Positions 18,038 through 26,267 of a stretch of 64,000 bases of DNA are shown here, in pieces. The translations under genes were made by a program, and so were the position numbers. The first letter of the stretch is position 1, and the number at the start of each line of letters is the position of its first letter. Below the pieces are notes generated by a model, which saw only the letters and a program-made list of their open reading frames with translations, made no database searches and was not told the DNA's origin. The stretch is from Paenibacillus sp. (lineage in GTDB: Bacteria > Bacillota > Bacilli > Paenibacillales > Paenibacillaceae), in the NCBI GenBank assembly GCA_017512705.1, contig JAFWEX010000152.1, positions 1 through 64,000 on the forward strand, given 5' to 3'.

Positions 18038-18919
18038 TTACCATCCTTGTTCCAGAATGATAATCGTGGCATTATCCTGATGCACGAGCTGTTTTTCTTC
18101 AATCAAATCAATAATGGCCTGTGCTGCATCAAACGGCGAAATATCTTTTGCCAGAATAGTCTCGAGCTCCATTTCAGTGAGTGAGTTGTACACCCCGTCA
18201 CTGCATAATACAATTTTGTCCGCCGGCTGCAGTGCAAACGGCTCGTCCGCGATTTCCATTTGTTTAAAATGTTCGTACCCCAAATAGTTGACCAGCCTTT
18301 TGCGCTGCGGGTTGTCCAGTGCTTCCTGTTCCGATATCTCTCCAGACATATACTGTTCTTCAAGTTGAGTTTCCAGCGTGTGTTTATGATTAATAGACAG
18401 TAACTCACCCTTACGAAATACTGCCAAAATACTGTCTCCTACTGCACCCCAGTACAGATTCCTGCCTTTGATCATGGCCGAAACCAACGTTGTTCCACCG
18501 GGAACACCAAGCAATTTGCGAAGAATCGCCTGATTGGCTGCATGAGAGGATGCATCCCAGAATTCTTCTGGATCTGGAAACCGCTCGAGCGCCTCAAACT
18601 CCTGGATAAATGTTTCGACAGCAGTCGTACTGGCAACTTTCCCACCAGATAGTCCGCTAATTCCATCCGCAAGTACGGCAAGTACACCATACGACTCCAC
18701 AGCACAAGCAAAATAGTCATCCTGCTCACTGCGAGCACCAATCGTCTGTCCATTCCCAATCTGAACGCCAGCCGGTCTATCGTCACGTTGCCTCACCGGA
18801 ATACGGCTTCGGACGAATAACAACAACCAGATCGACAAACAGCCTGCTGCAAGAACCCAATAAGGCGTTAGCTCCTTGTCGTTCCATAAGATCATGAAAG
18901 TGGTCACTGTTGATCCCAT
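18038..18919 (-). CDS. PP2C-family Ser/Thr phosphatase with N-terminal membrane helix (293 aa)
   Basis: One membrane segment (about residues 20-37) is followed by a complete PP2C domain: SEQDDYF (64-70), LADGISG (83-89), GDS (161-163), SDGVYN (240-245) and QDNATI (281-286), so the metal-binding Asp residues are all present. It should remove phosphate from Ser/Thr of cytoplasmic targets near the membrane. It overlaps the FHA gene by 16 bases. Type VI systems of the PpkA/PppA/Fha kind are switched by threonine phosphorylation, and this gene would fill the PppA role; the matching kinase gene is not in the window. Confidence 0.88.
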   Translation of the reverse strand: MGSTVTTFMILWNDKELTPYWVLAAGCLSIWLLLFVRSRIPVRQRDDRPAGVQIGNGQTIGARSEQDDYFACAVESYGVLAVLADGISGLSGGKVASTTAVETFIQEFEALERFPDPEEFWDASSHAANQAILRKLLGVPGGTTLVSAMIKGRNLYWGAVGDSILAVFRKGELLSINHKHTLETQLEEQYMSGEISEQEALDNPQRKRLVNYLGYEHFKQMEIADEPFALQPADKIVLCSDGVYNSLTEMELETILAKDISPFDAAQAIIDLIEEKQLVHQDNATIIILEQGW

Positions 18920-19437
18920 TCAAAATGCACACCACATAAAGGGATGAAAATGAATTTGCTGCGTCCCAATTGGATGACGTCGTAGGCAGCCAGTTCCACC
19001 GGTGAATAGACCGCTTCATTATTGTGATAGGCAAGGCCCGAAGCGTCGCCAGGTAGCATGTAGAAATTTCGTTTTTTCGGGTCGTATACGATAACCGCAT
19101 GATTACGTCTGGAGATTGTGTTATCCCCAAGAATTCGAACATGCATCTCTTCCGAACGCCCAATAAAGTTCTTTTCGGCCATAATCCGATAATCCTGTCC
19201 CATCTGCGGACCTTCGATACAGACCATCCAACCCGTTACCGGTTCAATTCCTGTTGTTTCTCCCAGATACGGCATCGTTTTGTCATCCTCTGAGGTACGA
19301 GGTGCGCGTGGAATTGCTCCCGCTGCCTCACTACTGCCGGAAGCCGGCGTCTCAACGGCCAGATTGCAATAAGGACACGTGTTACCGTGTCGTCTCGTGC
19401 TGAACATATGTCCGTTTCCACATCTTGTCAGACTCAT
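18904..19437 (-). CDS. FHA-domain protein with zinc-ribbon N-terminus (177 aa)
   Basis: The first 25 residues carry a CGNGHMF…CPYC zinc-ribbon pattern. A linker of about 45 residues leads to an FHA domain (about 70-165) with the phosphothreonine-binding signature: IGRS, then NTISRRNHA. FHA domains read phosphothreonine, so this protein probably recruits phosphorylated parts of the apparatus. It is the Fha-like scaffold of the cluster. Soluble, no membrane segment. A GGGGGAATGAATAGAA leader holds the ribosome site. Confidence 0.88.
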   Translation of the reverse strand: MSLTRCGNGHMFSTRRHGNTCPYCNLAVETPASGSSEAAGAIPRAPRTSEDDKTMPYLGETTGIEPVTGWMVCIEGPQMGQDYRIMAEKNFIGRSEEMHVRILGDNTISRRNHAVIVYDPKKRNFYMLPGDASGLAYHNNEAVYSPVELAAYDVIQLGRSKFIFIPLCGVHFEWDQQ

Positions 19438-19479
19438 TTCTATTCATTCCCCCGTAAGCTTGTATAATGGTCGCCAACG

Positions 19480-20025
19480 TTACTTCACCAAAATTCGGGT
19501 ATTGGCAATATAGATTAAGTCCCCTGCCTCGATCAGACTGGGTTCTTCGATTTCCAATTTGGATGATTTACTTTGATTGCCCTTACGCACACCTACACCA
19601 CTAGCCGAGTCAATATCCTCGATGAACCACTGGCCTGATGCTCTATTCAGCACAGCATGCTGCGGGCTAATAAGAGATGCATATGGAGTATCGGACAGGT
19701 CGATGTCCGCCTCACTGTTCTTTGAACTTTTTCCAATTAACACACTGGTCTCACCCTGAATGTACCACTCCTTCACACTCGTACCATCGTCATCCAACAG
19801 AACGAGTTTCACAACACGTGAAGACGGCTTCTTCTTTGCCACTTTGGTGGCAGGTTTGTATTTAAAAAATAAGTAAGCTCCTCCAGAGAGGACCACAATA
19901 ATTCCAGTTATCCACTGGGCGTTAACGTCCCGGTTAATGATAAATATGTAATACAGCACGGCTAACGAAATGATGGCGACGCATGCGTCAAGCCCTATCG
20001 TTATTACCGACCTTCCTCGTCTCAC
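19480..20025 (-). CDS. Membrane-anchored FHA-domain protein (about 181 aa)
   Basis: Two membrane helices near the N-terminus (VITIGLDACVAIISLAVLYY and ITGIIVVLSGGAYLFF) are followed by a basic patch and an FHA domain (LIGKSSKNSEADIDLSD … YASLISPQHAVLN). The FHA signature IGK…S…H is kept. I start at the GTG at 20025, eight bases after GGAGG; an ATG at 20031 is too close to that site, and a GTG at 20052 is also open. It could fix the phospho-signalling complex to the membrane, taking the place of the missing TssM/TssL membrane complex; that is inference. Confidence 0.82.
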   Translation of the reverse strand: MRRGRSVITIGLDACVAIISLAVLYYIFIINRDVNAQWITGIIVVLSGGAYLFFKYKPATKVAKKKPSSRVVKLVLLDDDGTSVKEWYIQGETSVLIGKSSKNSEADIDLSDTPYASLISPQHAVLNRASGQWFIEDIDSASGVGVRKGNQSKSSKLEIEEPSLIEAGDLIYIANTRILVK

Positions 20026-20073
20026 TTCCATAACCTCCGCCTGAACCGGCACGGTCCATTACAGGCCACCGGC

Positions 20074-20520
20074 TTACTTTTTTCGAACTCCGAAATATCG
20101 GTCAAACATGGCGGACATATCCATTCCTTTGTCGGGACCGATTTTGCCACCGTTTGAATTCCCCTTGCCTTTGGGGCGATAGCCAAAAAACTGTTCAAAC
20201 TGCTCCTGCATACGTGATGGATCCGACCACACTTGTTCGGCATTTATAGGGCCACTTTTTTCTCGTGTAGTGCTGGACGTTGCCTTCTGTGTCTCTCCCG
20301 GTTTCCTTGTGGAGCGTGGTTGCTGATTGTATGCTGCCCTTAACTCGGGATTTCCGAGCGTACTGTACGCCTCATGTATTTGCTTGAAGCGCGCCTCTGC
20401 CTGGGCATCTCCCCCATTGACATCGGGGTGAAATCTCTTCGCCAATTGACGATAGGCCTTCTTGATCTGATCCGGAGAAGCTTCCCGATCTACACCGAGA
20501 ACGGCATAATAATCTTTCAT
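20074..20520 (-). CDS. DnaJ-domain co-chaperone (148 aa)
   Basis: A J domain at residues 2-66 ([13 protein letters not shown] … HPD … [10 protein letters not shown]) with the essential HPD that activates Hsp70 ATPases. The rest is a short Lys/Gly/Ser-rich region and a tail with two FxxYF-like spots; no zinc-finger or substrate domain, so it is a type III J protein. Start at 20520 has AGGAAA nine bases upstream; a Met codon further out (20556) has no site. Its likely partner is the Hsp70-like ATPase encoded later in the same operon. Confidence 0.88.
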   Translation of the reverse strand: MKDYYAVLGVDREASPDQIKKAYRQLAKRFHPDVNGGDAQAEARFKQIHEAYSTLGNPELRAAYNQQPRSTRKPGETQKATSSTTREKSGPINAEQVWSDPSRMQEQFEQFFGYRPKGKGNSNGGKIGPDKGMDMSAMFDRYFGVRKK

Positions 20521-20646
20521 CGTGTGATTTCCTGCCTCCCTGCCGAATTCGGGCATAAATAAAGATTAAGGGGCAACAGAGCCCCTTAACATAACAGTGT
20601 TGCTACAGACCAGATTTATCCGGTCCGTAATATCCGTTGGTCCCTC

Positions 20647-21072
20647 TTATACAGGGAAGCCACCTTCAATTTTAGTGAATTCAGTTTTATCTTTTTTCTG
20701 TTTGATGAAGAGGCTGAATTCACCCACGCCTTCGGTATCTCCGAAACGCTCTGTGTAATCTACAACAAATGCGTTAGGCATGTAAATTTTGCGTACCACT
20801 TGATCCGCCGCAACCACTTCCAAAGTTACTTTACGGTAGCAATCTGCTTTTTCAGCTGGAACGAGGGACCAGAGCGCAAGTTTCATTGTGTCATCTGCAT
20901 TGTCACCGTCGGTTGCTGTAATAATTTTGCCGCTGATTTTAAGCGTTGCACCTACATCTGTGGAACGAGCGTTGGAATCATCTGGTGTGTCTGTGTCATA
21001 GACTACGGAACGGATATTGTCCATTCCCAATTCGATTGTTTCTGCGCCTTCTACCTTCAATACAAAACCCAT
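20647..21072 (-). CDS. Hcp/tail-tube-like protein (141 aa)
   Basis: A small beta-rich protein with the length and strand pattern of tube proteins (Hcp, gp19-like): alternating strands through the first two thirds, a short helix near 85-95, and a conserved-looking YMPNAFVVDYTERFGD segment. It has a strong AAGGAGG site and stands alone after the sheath-like gene, the usual order sheath-tube. Its own long 5' gap (184 bases with a hairpin) suggests separate control, as tube protein is needed in high copy. The match is by fold style and position, not by a residue signature. Confidence 0.65.
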   Translation of the reverse strand: MGFVLKVEGAETIELGMDNIRSVVYDTDTPDDSNARSTDVGATLKISGKIITATDGDNADDTMKLALWSLVPAEKADCYRKVTLEVVAADQVVRKIYMPNAFVVDYTERFGDTEGVGEFSLFIKQKKDKTEFTKIEGGFPV

Positions 21073-21156
21073 TAATAAAAACCTCCTTAAGATTAGGAAA
21101 AAATGTGCCCGGCATGCTCTCCATCTAAGGAAAGATGACGGAATATATGTATAAAG

Positions 21157-21181
21157 GTCAGCCCCTGAGGGGCCGCCTCTA
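21157..21181 (-). other. Stem-loop between sheath and tube genes
   Basis: GCCCC-TGA-GGGGC with flanking pairs (GG…CC) lies in the 184-base gap. It lacks a T tract, so it is more likely an RNA-stability or processing element than a full terminator, and could set sheath to tube ratios. Confidence 0.5.
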
Positions 21182-21256
21182 ACACCAAATTAAATGTTTA
21201 TAACTCGTTGTTTAGTGAATTATAGTTACTTTAACTACTTTTAACCCTTTAGGTCC

Positions 21257-23425
21257 TTACACTTTCACTGCGCTAGTGCCTTTGGTAATCATCACTTCCA
21301 GGTTCTTCACGTTTCCGTTAAATACCAGGTCGATGTGGCACATATTGCTCTTCTCATCGATGATAAAGCTCATGTCATCGCCTTCCTGAATGATCGAATT
21401 GATCGACCCTCGGGTTCCCAGCCACCGGCTCTTCTGACTGCTCGGATTGTTGCTGAAGAATTTGACGATATTTTCATGCTTGAAATCACCGGTCTGGAAA
21501 CGAAGCAAGCGCTCAATGTAAGTACTTACCAGTGTCTTATACAAGGAATCAAAACCATCTTCAGACATCGCCATGCTTCTTGCTTTATACACGGTAATGC
21601 GTTTGATGTCACTGTCCTGGATCTGGGCATTTTCCGATGAGAAAATGAATCCAAAGTTTTTCCGGTTAATCGCATCCTTGATCGTGTTCGTGAATCCAGA
21701 AATTTCTTTGGTCATCGTCGTAACTACACGCAGACTGTTATCGCCCGCTTCAATGTCAAAACGCACACCTGGATAGTCCCGGTTTACATTTTTGAATGCG
21801 CCTCGCAGGTACTCAGGACACTGATATGCAGCCACAATTCCGGCAGATACATAGGACGCACCAACGTATACCCCTTCAATCCAGAGCTTCAGAATGTCTT
21901 CTTTTTCCTTGGACAGTTCCACACCATTCTCCGTCTGAAGCATACGACTGTCGATAACGACACCGGATTTTTCTTTGGGAATAATGGTGAAATTCGGAGC
22001 GCTTGGAATGGCGAATTCGCTGTATTCCTTACGAGTTAACACGGAGCATTTATCGATATATTTATCGATGCCTGCGGTCGCCATGCTGCTGAATGTGGTC
22101 TCTTCTCCGGATTCAAAGCTGAAGAACACTTGTACTTTATAATCCTTAACGACCTGCAGAAGCATGGACAGAGATTCCATACTGTTTCCGTCTTGTTTAA
22201 CCACTTTCTCGTTACCACGGAAACGGGCTCTGCTGACTTGAACTTGTCCTGTATTCTCCAGCTCAACGGATGGAACAATTCCGAACCAGATCGTGTCGGT
22301 AAAATCATTCTTCGCATTGACTGTGTTGAGATAGGTCTCCAGCCGCGGAATATTACTGCTCTTGACAAGCATATCTAGCTTGGCATTTGCAATTAACATG
22401 GAAGGCAGCATACCTTTGTTCTTGGTTGCATATTGGTCAAAGAACATTTTGACACCCAAGATTTTCTCAACCAGCGGTTTTACCGTTTTTACAAAGTCAT
22501 CCTTAGCGTTCTTGTAAAATTCCAGGTATGTATTGTAATTCTGTACTTCAACTGCCGTATCCACATCGGTTTGCACCGCTGGCAATGGGCAGAATGTACG
22601 AACCACGAGATCCTGCACATAAGGTGAAGGCGACTCCGAGAGTGAATCATAATCTTCCGCAAATACTTGAGTCAGATCGGAACTTGTCGACTCATCCAGT
22701 AGCATCAGCTCGTTGTTATCACTCTTTGGAGCTTCGATAATTTTCAATTCTCCGCTCTCACCGATCGTTAGTTGTCCGACCTGAATCGCCTCAGAAGACG
22801 TTTCTTCTTGTGCACGACCAAGCAGTAAGCGGGTTTTGATATCCTCAATAGCCAGTGGCAGCATCGCCATCACATTGTTATAATTCCGACTGGCATCTTC
22901 AAACATGACGTTAAGTTTATCCCCGATATCCAGCTTCTTCGGATCACCGTCATCCAGCTTCTCATGCTGACTGTACATGTAATGGATTTCTTTCCGTACT
23001 TGCCGAATGTCATCCATAACCTTTTTCGGTGAGATCATATCCAGTAAATTCTCGAACTTAAAGTCCACATTCGTTATACCCTGGCTACGTTTAGTATCGA
23101 TCAGGGTAAACAACATTCTCAGAAAGTCATTGCTATGATCAATTTTGATCTCAGAGATAGCTTCATCTGGAATGCCTTCCGGTTTCTTAAGCGTATACAT
23201 AACTTTCTGGTTTACTGCATTGAAAAAGGAGTAGACGCTGGGAGAAAACTTGTCCAAAAATTCATCGAAGCTTCGAACAAGCAGATGTTCATTGATTTCC
23301 TTGATCTTGTCGTCATTCAAACTGTCGATCCCTTTTACGTCACCGACAATCGTAATCAAATCCAGTTTCTCCGGATTGATCTCTTCAAAAAGCATCGTTC
23401 GGTTCGTTTGATTAATAATATCCAT
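21257..23425 (-). CDS. Contractile sheath-like protein, apparent TssB+TssC in one chain (722 aa)
   Basis: First gene of the operon. Residues 120-147 (VDFKFENLLDM then SPKKVMDDIRQVRKEI) resemble the TssB/VipA block with pattern F-x-DF-x-P-x-V-x-x-Q-L-R-x-L. Residues of about 300-722 look like the TssC/phage-sheath core: a repeated alpha/beta body and a C-terminal region with KRITVYKARSMAM (compare VWGARTLS of sheaths), a helix, and a strand-rich last 40 residues. The 200-295 stretch is acidic and Ser-rich and may be a linker. 722 residues is about the sum of TssB and TssC. The match is my own alignment by eye, so the call is probable, not proven. Upstream GAGGGGG precedes the ATG. Confidence 0.6.
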   Translation of the reverse strand: MDIINQTNRTMLFEEINPEKLDLITIVGDVKGIDSLNDDKIKEINEHLLVRSFDEFLDKFSPSVYSFFNAVNQKVMYTLKKPEGIPDEAISEIKIDHSNDFLRMLFTLIDTKRSQGITNVDFKFENLLDMISPKKVMDDIRQVRKEIHYMYSQHEKLDDGDPKKLDIGDKLNVMFEDASRNYNNVMAMLPLAIEDIKTRLLLGRAQEETSSEAIQVGQLTIGESGELKIIEAPKSDNNELMLLDESTSSDLTQVFAEDYDSLSESPSPYVQDLVVRTFCPLPAVQTDVDTAVEVQNYNTYLEFYKNAKDDFVKTVKPLVEKILGVKMFFDQYATKNKGMLPSMLIANAKLDMLVKSSNIPRLETYLNTVNAKNDFTDTIWFGIVPSVELENTGQVQVSRARFRGNEKVVKQDGNSMESLSMLLQVVKDYKVQVFFSFESGEETTFSSMATAGIDKYIDKCSVLTRKEYSEFAIPSAPNFTIIPKEKSGVVIDSRMLQTENGVELSKEKEDILKLWIEGVYVGASYVSAGIVAAYQCPEYLRGAFKNVNRDYPGVRFDIEAGDNSLRVVTTMTKEISGFTNTIKDAINRKNFGFIFSSENAQIQDSDIKRITVYKARSMAMSEDGFDSLYKTLVSTYIERLLRFQTGDFKHENIVKFFSNNPSSQKSRWLGTRGSINSIIQEGDDMSFIIDEKSNMCHIDLVFNGNVKNLEVMITKGTSAVKV

Positions 23426-23991
23426 TCAGGCAACATCCCCCTCATGACGATTCATTCGGGCGAATGCTTCCCCCCCTCCATCATTTTTTGACACTCCGCA
23501 CGCTCTATCAGTCTATTGTCATGATTCAATAGAATCACCACTTCAAGACAGTTACAAGTTCCATAGAACGAGCTTTCAACATACAACCGGAACTTCTGTA
23601 CCAGAAAATACCGTTTGCGTTGGTGATTTATGGAATCAATCTTAATCATCAGCGATATACTTTGTCAACATTATCCATACTAGGTCTTATTACTCATTTT
23701 TCTGGCTTCGATATACCTATAGAACCAATTTTCGGTTTTCGCTTCATTTCCCTTAACATCGTACCGATGATAAAGAATATCCTATAATTTGGATTCTGTT
23801 CAAAAATTTTAAGTTCGTGTATCTTCATCCCTGAAGTGTCTTATCCTAAGCGGTGTTGCAGCATTTTTCACGAACCCAAACTACGCATAACGGCGTTTTG
23901 TCGTGTGGAGAAAAAAATCCTCACCAAAAATTAGTTTTACCTCTAGAAACATAAGCAGTACCTAGAACAGAAAGGAGATTCAAAGCGTCAT
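23426..23991. other. Divergent intergenic region between sheath and VWA genes
   Basis: 566 bases with no convincing gene. It should hold the start of the injection-system operon (leftward) and of the VWA gene (rightward). Leftward there is a perfect TTGACA at 23668-23663 but only a weak TTAAGA 17 bases on. Rightward there is a TATAAT at 23783-23788 without a good -35. I see no clear operator. Confidence 0.4.
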
Positions 23992-24918
23992 ATGATTATA
24001 TTAAAATTCAAAAAAGTAACTCTCTTTCTCTTGCTACTCAGTCTGTTGTTACCAGCATGGGATATTGGGGTTTCACATGCCGAATCATCAGTCAAGACCC
24101 AGTCATACGAAGGCTTAGATGCCATGTTTGTACTCGATGTTAGCTATTCTATGAATGAGACTGACAAAGATCGCATCGCTGAAGAAGTTATACATATGTT
24201 TATGGATATGAGTAGTGGGCCCAAGACCCGATTAGGTTTCGTAGCTTACAACGACAAAATTACATCATCTGTGCCTTTGATGGATATCTCATCTTCTGGC
24301 GCTCGCAACAATCTGCGTAACCGTGTTGATGGTTTGCGCCGCTCTGGTTATACAGACCTCGGACTAGGTCTGCGGCGGGGAGCAAGTCTGCTTGAACAAT
24401 CCCAGACAGACAAACGTAAACCATTCATGATTTTACTGTCAGACGGAGAAACCGATCTGCGGGGTTCAACAAACAGAACACCTGCTGACTCGGCCAAAGA
24501 TGTGGACAAGGTCATAGAAATGGCACAAAAAGCTGGTTACCCCATATATACAGTGGGACTAAATCGCGACGGCACAGTGAACCCTGCAGAACTGGAGCGG
24601 ATCGCCCAAGAGACGGGTGGTTCTTCCTTTATCACCGGTAGCGCAGACGATCTGCCCGAGATTTTCAATCGTATCTTCGCAGATCAGATTCAATCCGTTC
24701 TTGTATCTGTCGCGGCTGTGACTGCAACGGGAGCCATGCAAGAAGTTACCGTTGATATTCCTAACTCCAGTATGGCGGATGCCAATATCATCATGCTGTC
24801 TGATCATGCGGTGTCGGAAGCGCAGCTCTATTATCAATCGAGCAATGTGAGCTTCATTCGATCTGATAAATATGCTCTAATGAAGATCATTCGTCCGGTC
24901 AAGGACAATTCAAACTGA
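23992..24918 (+). CDS. VWA-domain protein, N-terminal half of a frameshifted gene
   Basis: A signal peptide (residues 1-30, ends near SHAES) leads into a von Willebrand A domain with a full metal-binding site: DVSYSMN (MIDAS DxSxS), a Thr in SGYTDLG, and SDGETD. The domain ends near residue 245, after which the frame closes at TGA (24916). One base earlier, at the GG of 24903-24904, the neighbouring frame continues the protein (…KFKGRSGDL…), so this is the first half of a single secreted, membrane-anchored protein of about 680 residues. It is divergent from the injection-system operon and may help anchor or sense at the envelope. Confidence 0.8.
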   Translation: MIILKFKKVTLFLLLLSLLLPAWDIGVSHAESSVKTQSYEGLDAMFVLDVSYSMNETDKDRIAEEVIHMFMDMSSGPKTRLGFVAYNDKITSSVPLMDISSSGARNNLRNRVDGLRRSGYTDLGLGLRRGASLLEQSQTDKRKPFMILLSDGETDLRGSTNRTPADSAKDVDKVIEMAQKAGYPIYTVGLNRDGTVNPAELERIAQETGGSSFITGSADDLPEIFNRIFADQIQSVLVSVAAVTATGAMQEVTVDIPNSSMADANIIMLSDHAVSEAQLYYQSSNVSFIRSDKYALMKIIRPVKDNSN

Positions 24919-24941
24919 AATTCAAAGGCCGTAGCGGTGAC

Positions 24942-26045
24942 TTGGTCAAGATCAATCTGCTTGGCAACTACAACGTATCTGCGGTTGCACATATGACAAC
25001 GGAGAAGCCAGTCAAAGGAAAAAGCATCATATTTGACGCATCTCTGTATGATCAGGCTGTGGAGCCTAAACCCATTCAGGACTTGGATGTATACAAAGGT
25101 CTGGAAGCGGAACTCATTGTAACTTCGTCTGATGGAAAAACGGAGCGCATCCCTTTGACCAATACAGGTAGCGGGTTTACGGGAAAATACACGTTTCCCA
25201 AGTCAGATCTGTACACATGGGGATTGCGTATTGATGGGCCCGACTTCTATCGGGAGATTACTCCGGTGGAAGTAGATATTACGAATCAGGCTCCTGTCGC
25301 CACTGGAGAGTCCATCGTGTTATCGAAGGACGATCGCAATACAGATGTCGACCTGAATAAGTACTTCAAAGATGCCAATAACGATCCTTTAACTTACGCC
25401 CTTGCCAATTCAGACAGTGAGCGCAAACTCGGAGAGACTGTTATTGAAGGCAATACCCTGCGCTGGTCTTCATTACATACCGGTAAATCATCTATTAAGG
25501 TGACAGCCACAGATATTGAAGGCGCAAGTATTACCGCAGACATCTCTGTGGAGATTCATTCTTTACGCGAAAAGGTACTGCTGTATACAGCACTAGGCCT
25601 CCTTCTTGCTGGTGGTAGCTTCGCACTGTATTGGTTCGTGCTAAAACCCAAGCCAGTCTTCCGCGGAAGACTGGAAGGATACTTTTTGGCCACAGCTAAT
25701 GGAGAAGACATCCCTGTGACCCATTGGCCACTTACATCGCTGGATCGCCGGAAGGTAAGTCTCCGTGAACTGTTTGATCGAATGGATATTGGGATCATCG
25801 TTCCCGAAGCGGAACGAATCTGGCTGGAAGCCGGGAAGAAAGAGACGTTATTGGTGCGGCACGATACGAATTGTACGGTCGTCCGAGGCCGAACACCAAT
25901 AAAGCGCAGACACACGGAAGCGCTAGAGTATAATGAGAAAATGTATATTACGTTTGATGATGGCGTTACGGAGATTGAAATGCGTTATAAAGCCATCAAA
26001 CCAAGTACCAATATCTATGTAGGACAAAAAAGAGAGGCGCAGTGA
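24942..26045 (+). CDS. C-terminal half of the VWA membrane protein
   Basis: This frame is the natural continuation of the VWA gene: strand-rich extracellular domains, including a cadherin/Ig-like stretch (DLNKYFKDANNDPLTYALA), then one membrane helix (LLYTALGLLLAGGSFALYWF, near the middle) and a cytoplasmic domain of about 130 residues that looks beta-rich. It has only a TTG codon and no ribosome site at 24942, so independent translation is unlikely. If the missing G at 24903 is a sequencing error the gene is whole; otherwise the protein is cut and the anchor is lost. Confidence 0.7.
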   Translation: MVKINLLGNYNVSAVAHMTTEKPVKGKSIIFDASLYDQAVEPKPIQDLDVYKGLEAELIVTSSDGKTERIPLTNTGSGFTGKYTFPKSDLYTWGLRIDGPDFYREITPVEVDITNQAPVATGESIVLSKDDRNTDVDLNKYFKDANNDPLTYALANSDSERKLGETVIEGNTLRWSSLHTGKSSIKVTATDIEGASITADISVEIHSLREKVLLYTALGLLLAGGSFALYWFVLKPKPVFRGRLEGYFLATANGEDIPVTHWPLTSLDRRKVSLRELFDRMDIGIIVPEAERIWLEAGKKETLLVRHDTNCTVVRGRTPIKRRHTEALEYNEKMYITFDDGVTEIEMRYKAIKPSTNIYVGQKREAQ

Positions 26046-26127
26046 ACTACGTATCCAGTAAGAGGAATGAAATGAAGTTGCCGAATGCTGGTTCTAAGAC
26101 ACACTCTCTCTTTGAATGGATATAGAG

Positions 26128-26172
26128 AAACAAGCCTGTTCGTCCCCTCTAGGGGTCGGAACAGGCTTGTTT
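26128..26172 (+). terminator. Strong hairpin after VWA gene
   Basis: AAACAAGCCTGTTC pairs with GAACAGGCTTGTTT, with an inner CCCCT/AGGGG stem. It ends the VWA transcript and is symmetric enough to work in both directions. Confidence 0.85.
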
Positions 26173-26222
26173 ATGTTGTGCATACATCTAACTCATAGCA
26201 GACTGAATTTGAATTTAATATT

Positions 26223-26231
26223 TGGTATAAT
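26223..26231 (+). promoter_or_regulatory. Extended -10 promoter of the endonuclease V gene
   Basis: TGGTATAAT is a perfect extended -10 element 36 bases before the start codon. The -35 is poor (CTGAAT at 17 bases), as is usual with extended -10 promoters. Confidence 0.6.
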
Positions 26232-26267
26232 GTGTATGTTGCTTATCAACACTTGGAGGAGCTGAGA

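Noticed and set aside
1831-23425. Prophage or phage-tail bacteriocin
   Set aside because: No capsid, terminase, integrase, holin, lysin, tail-length or fibre genes; FHA, PP2C, Hsp70 and immunity genes are not phage-like.
23452-23649. 65-codon minus-strand frame upstream of the sheath gene
   Set aside because: No ribosome site, and it covers the likely promoter region of the operon.
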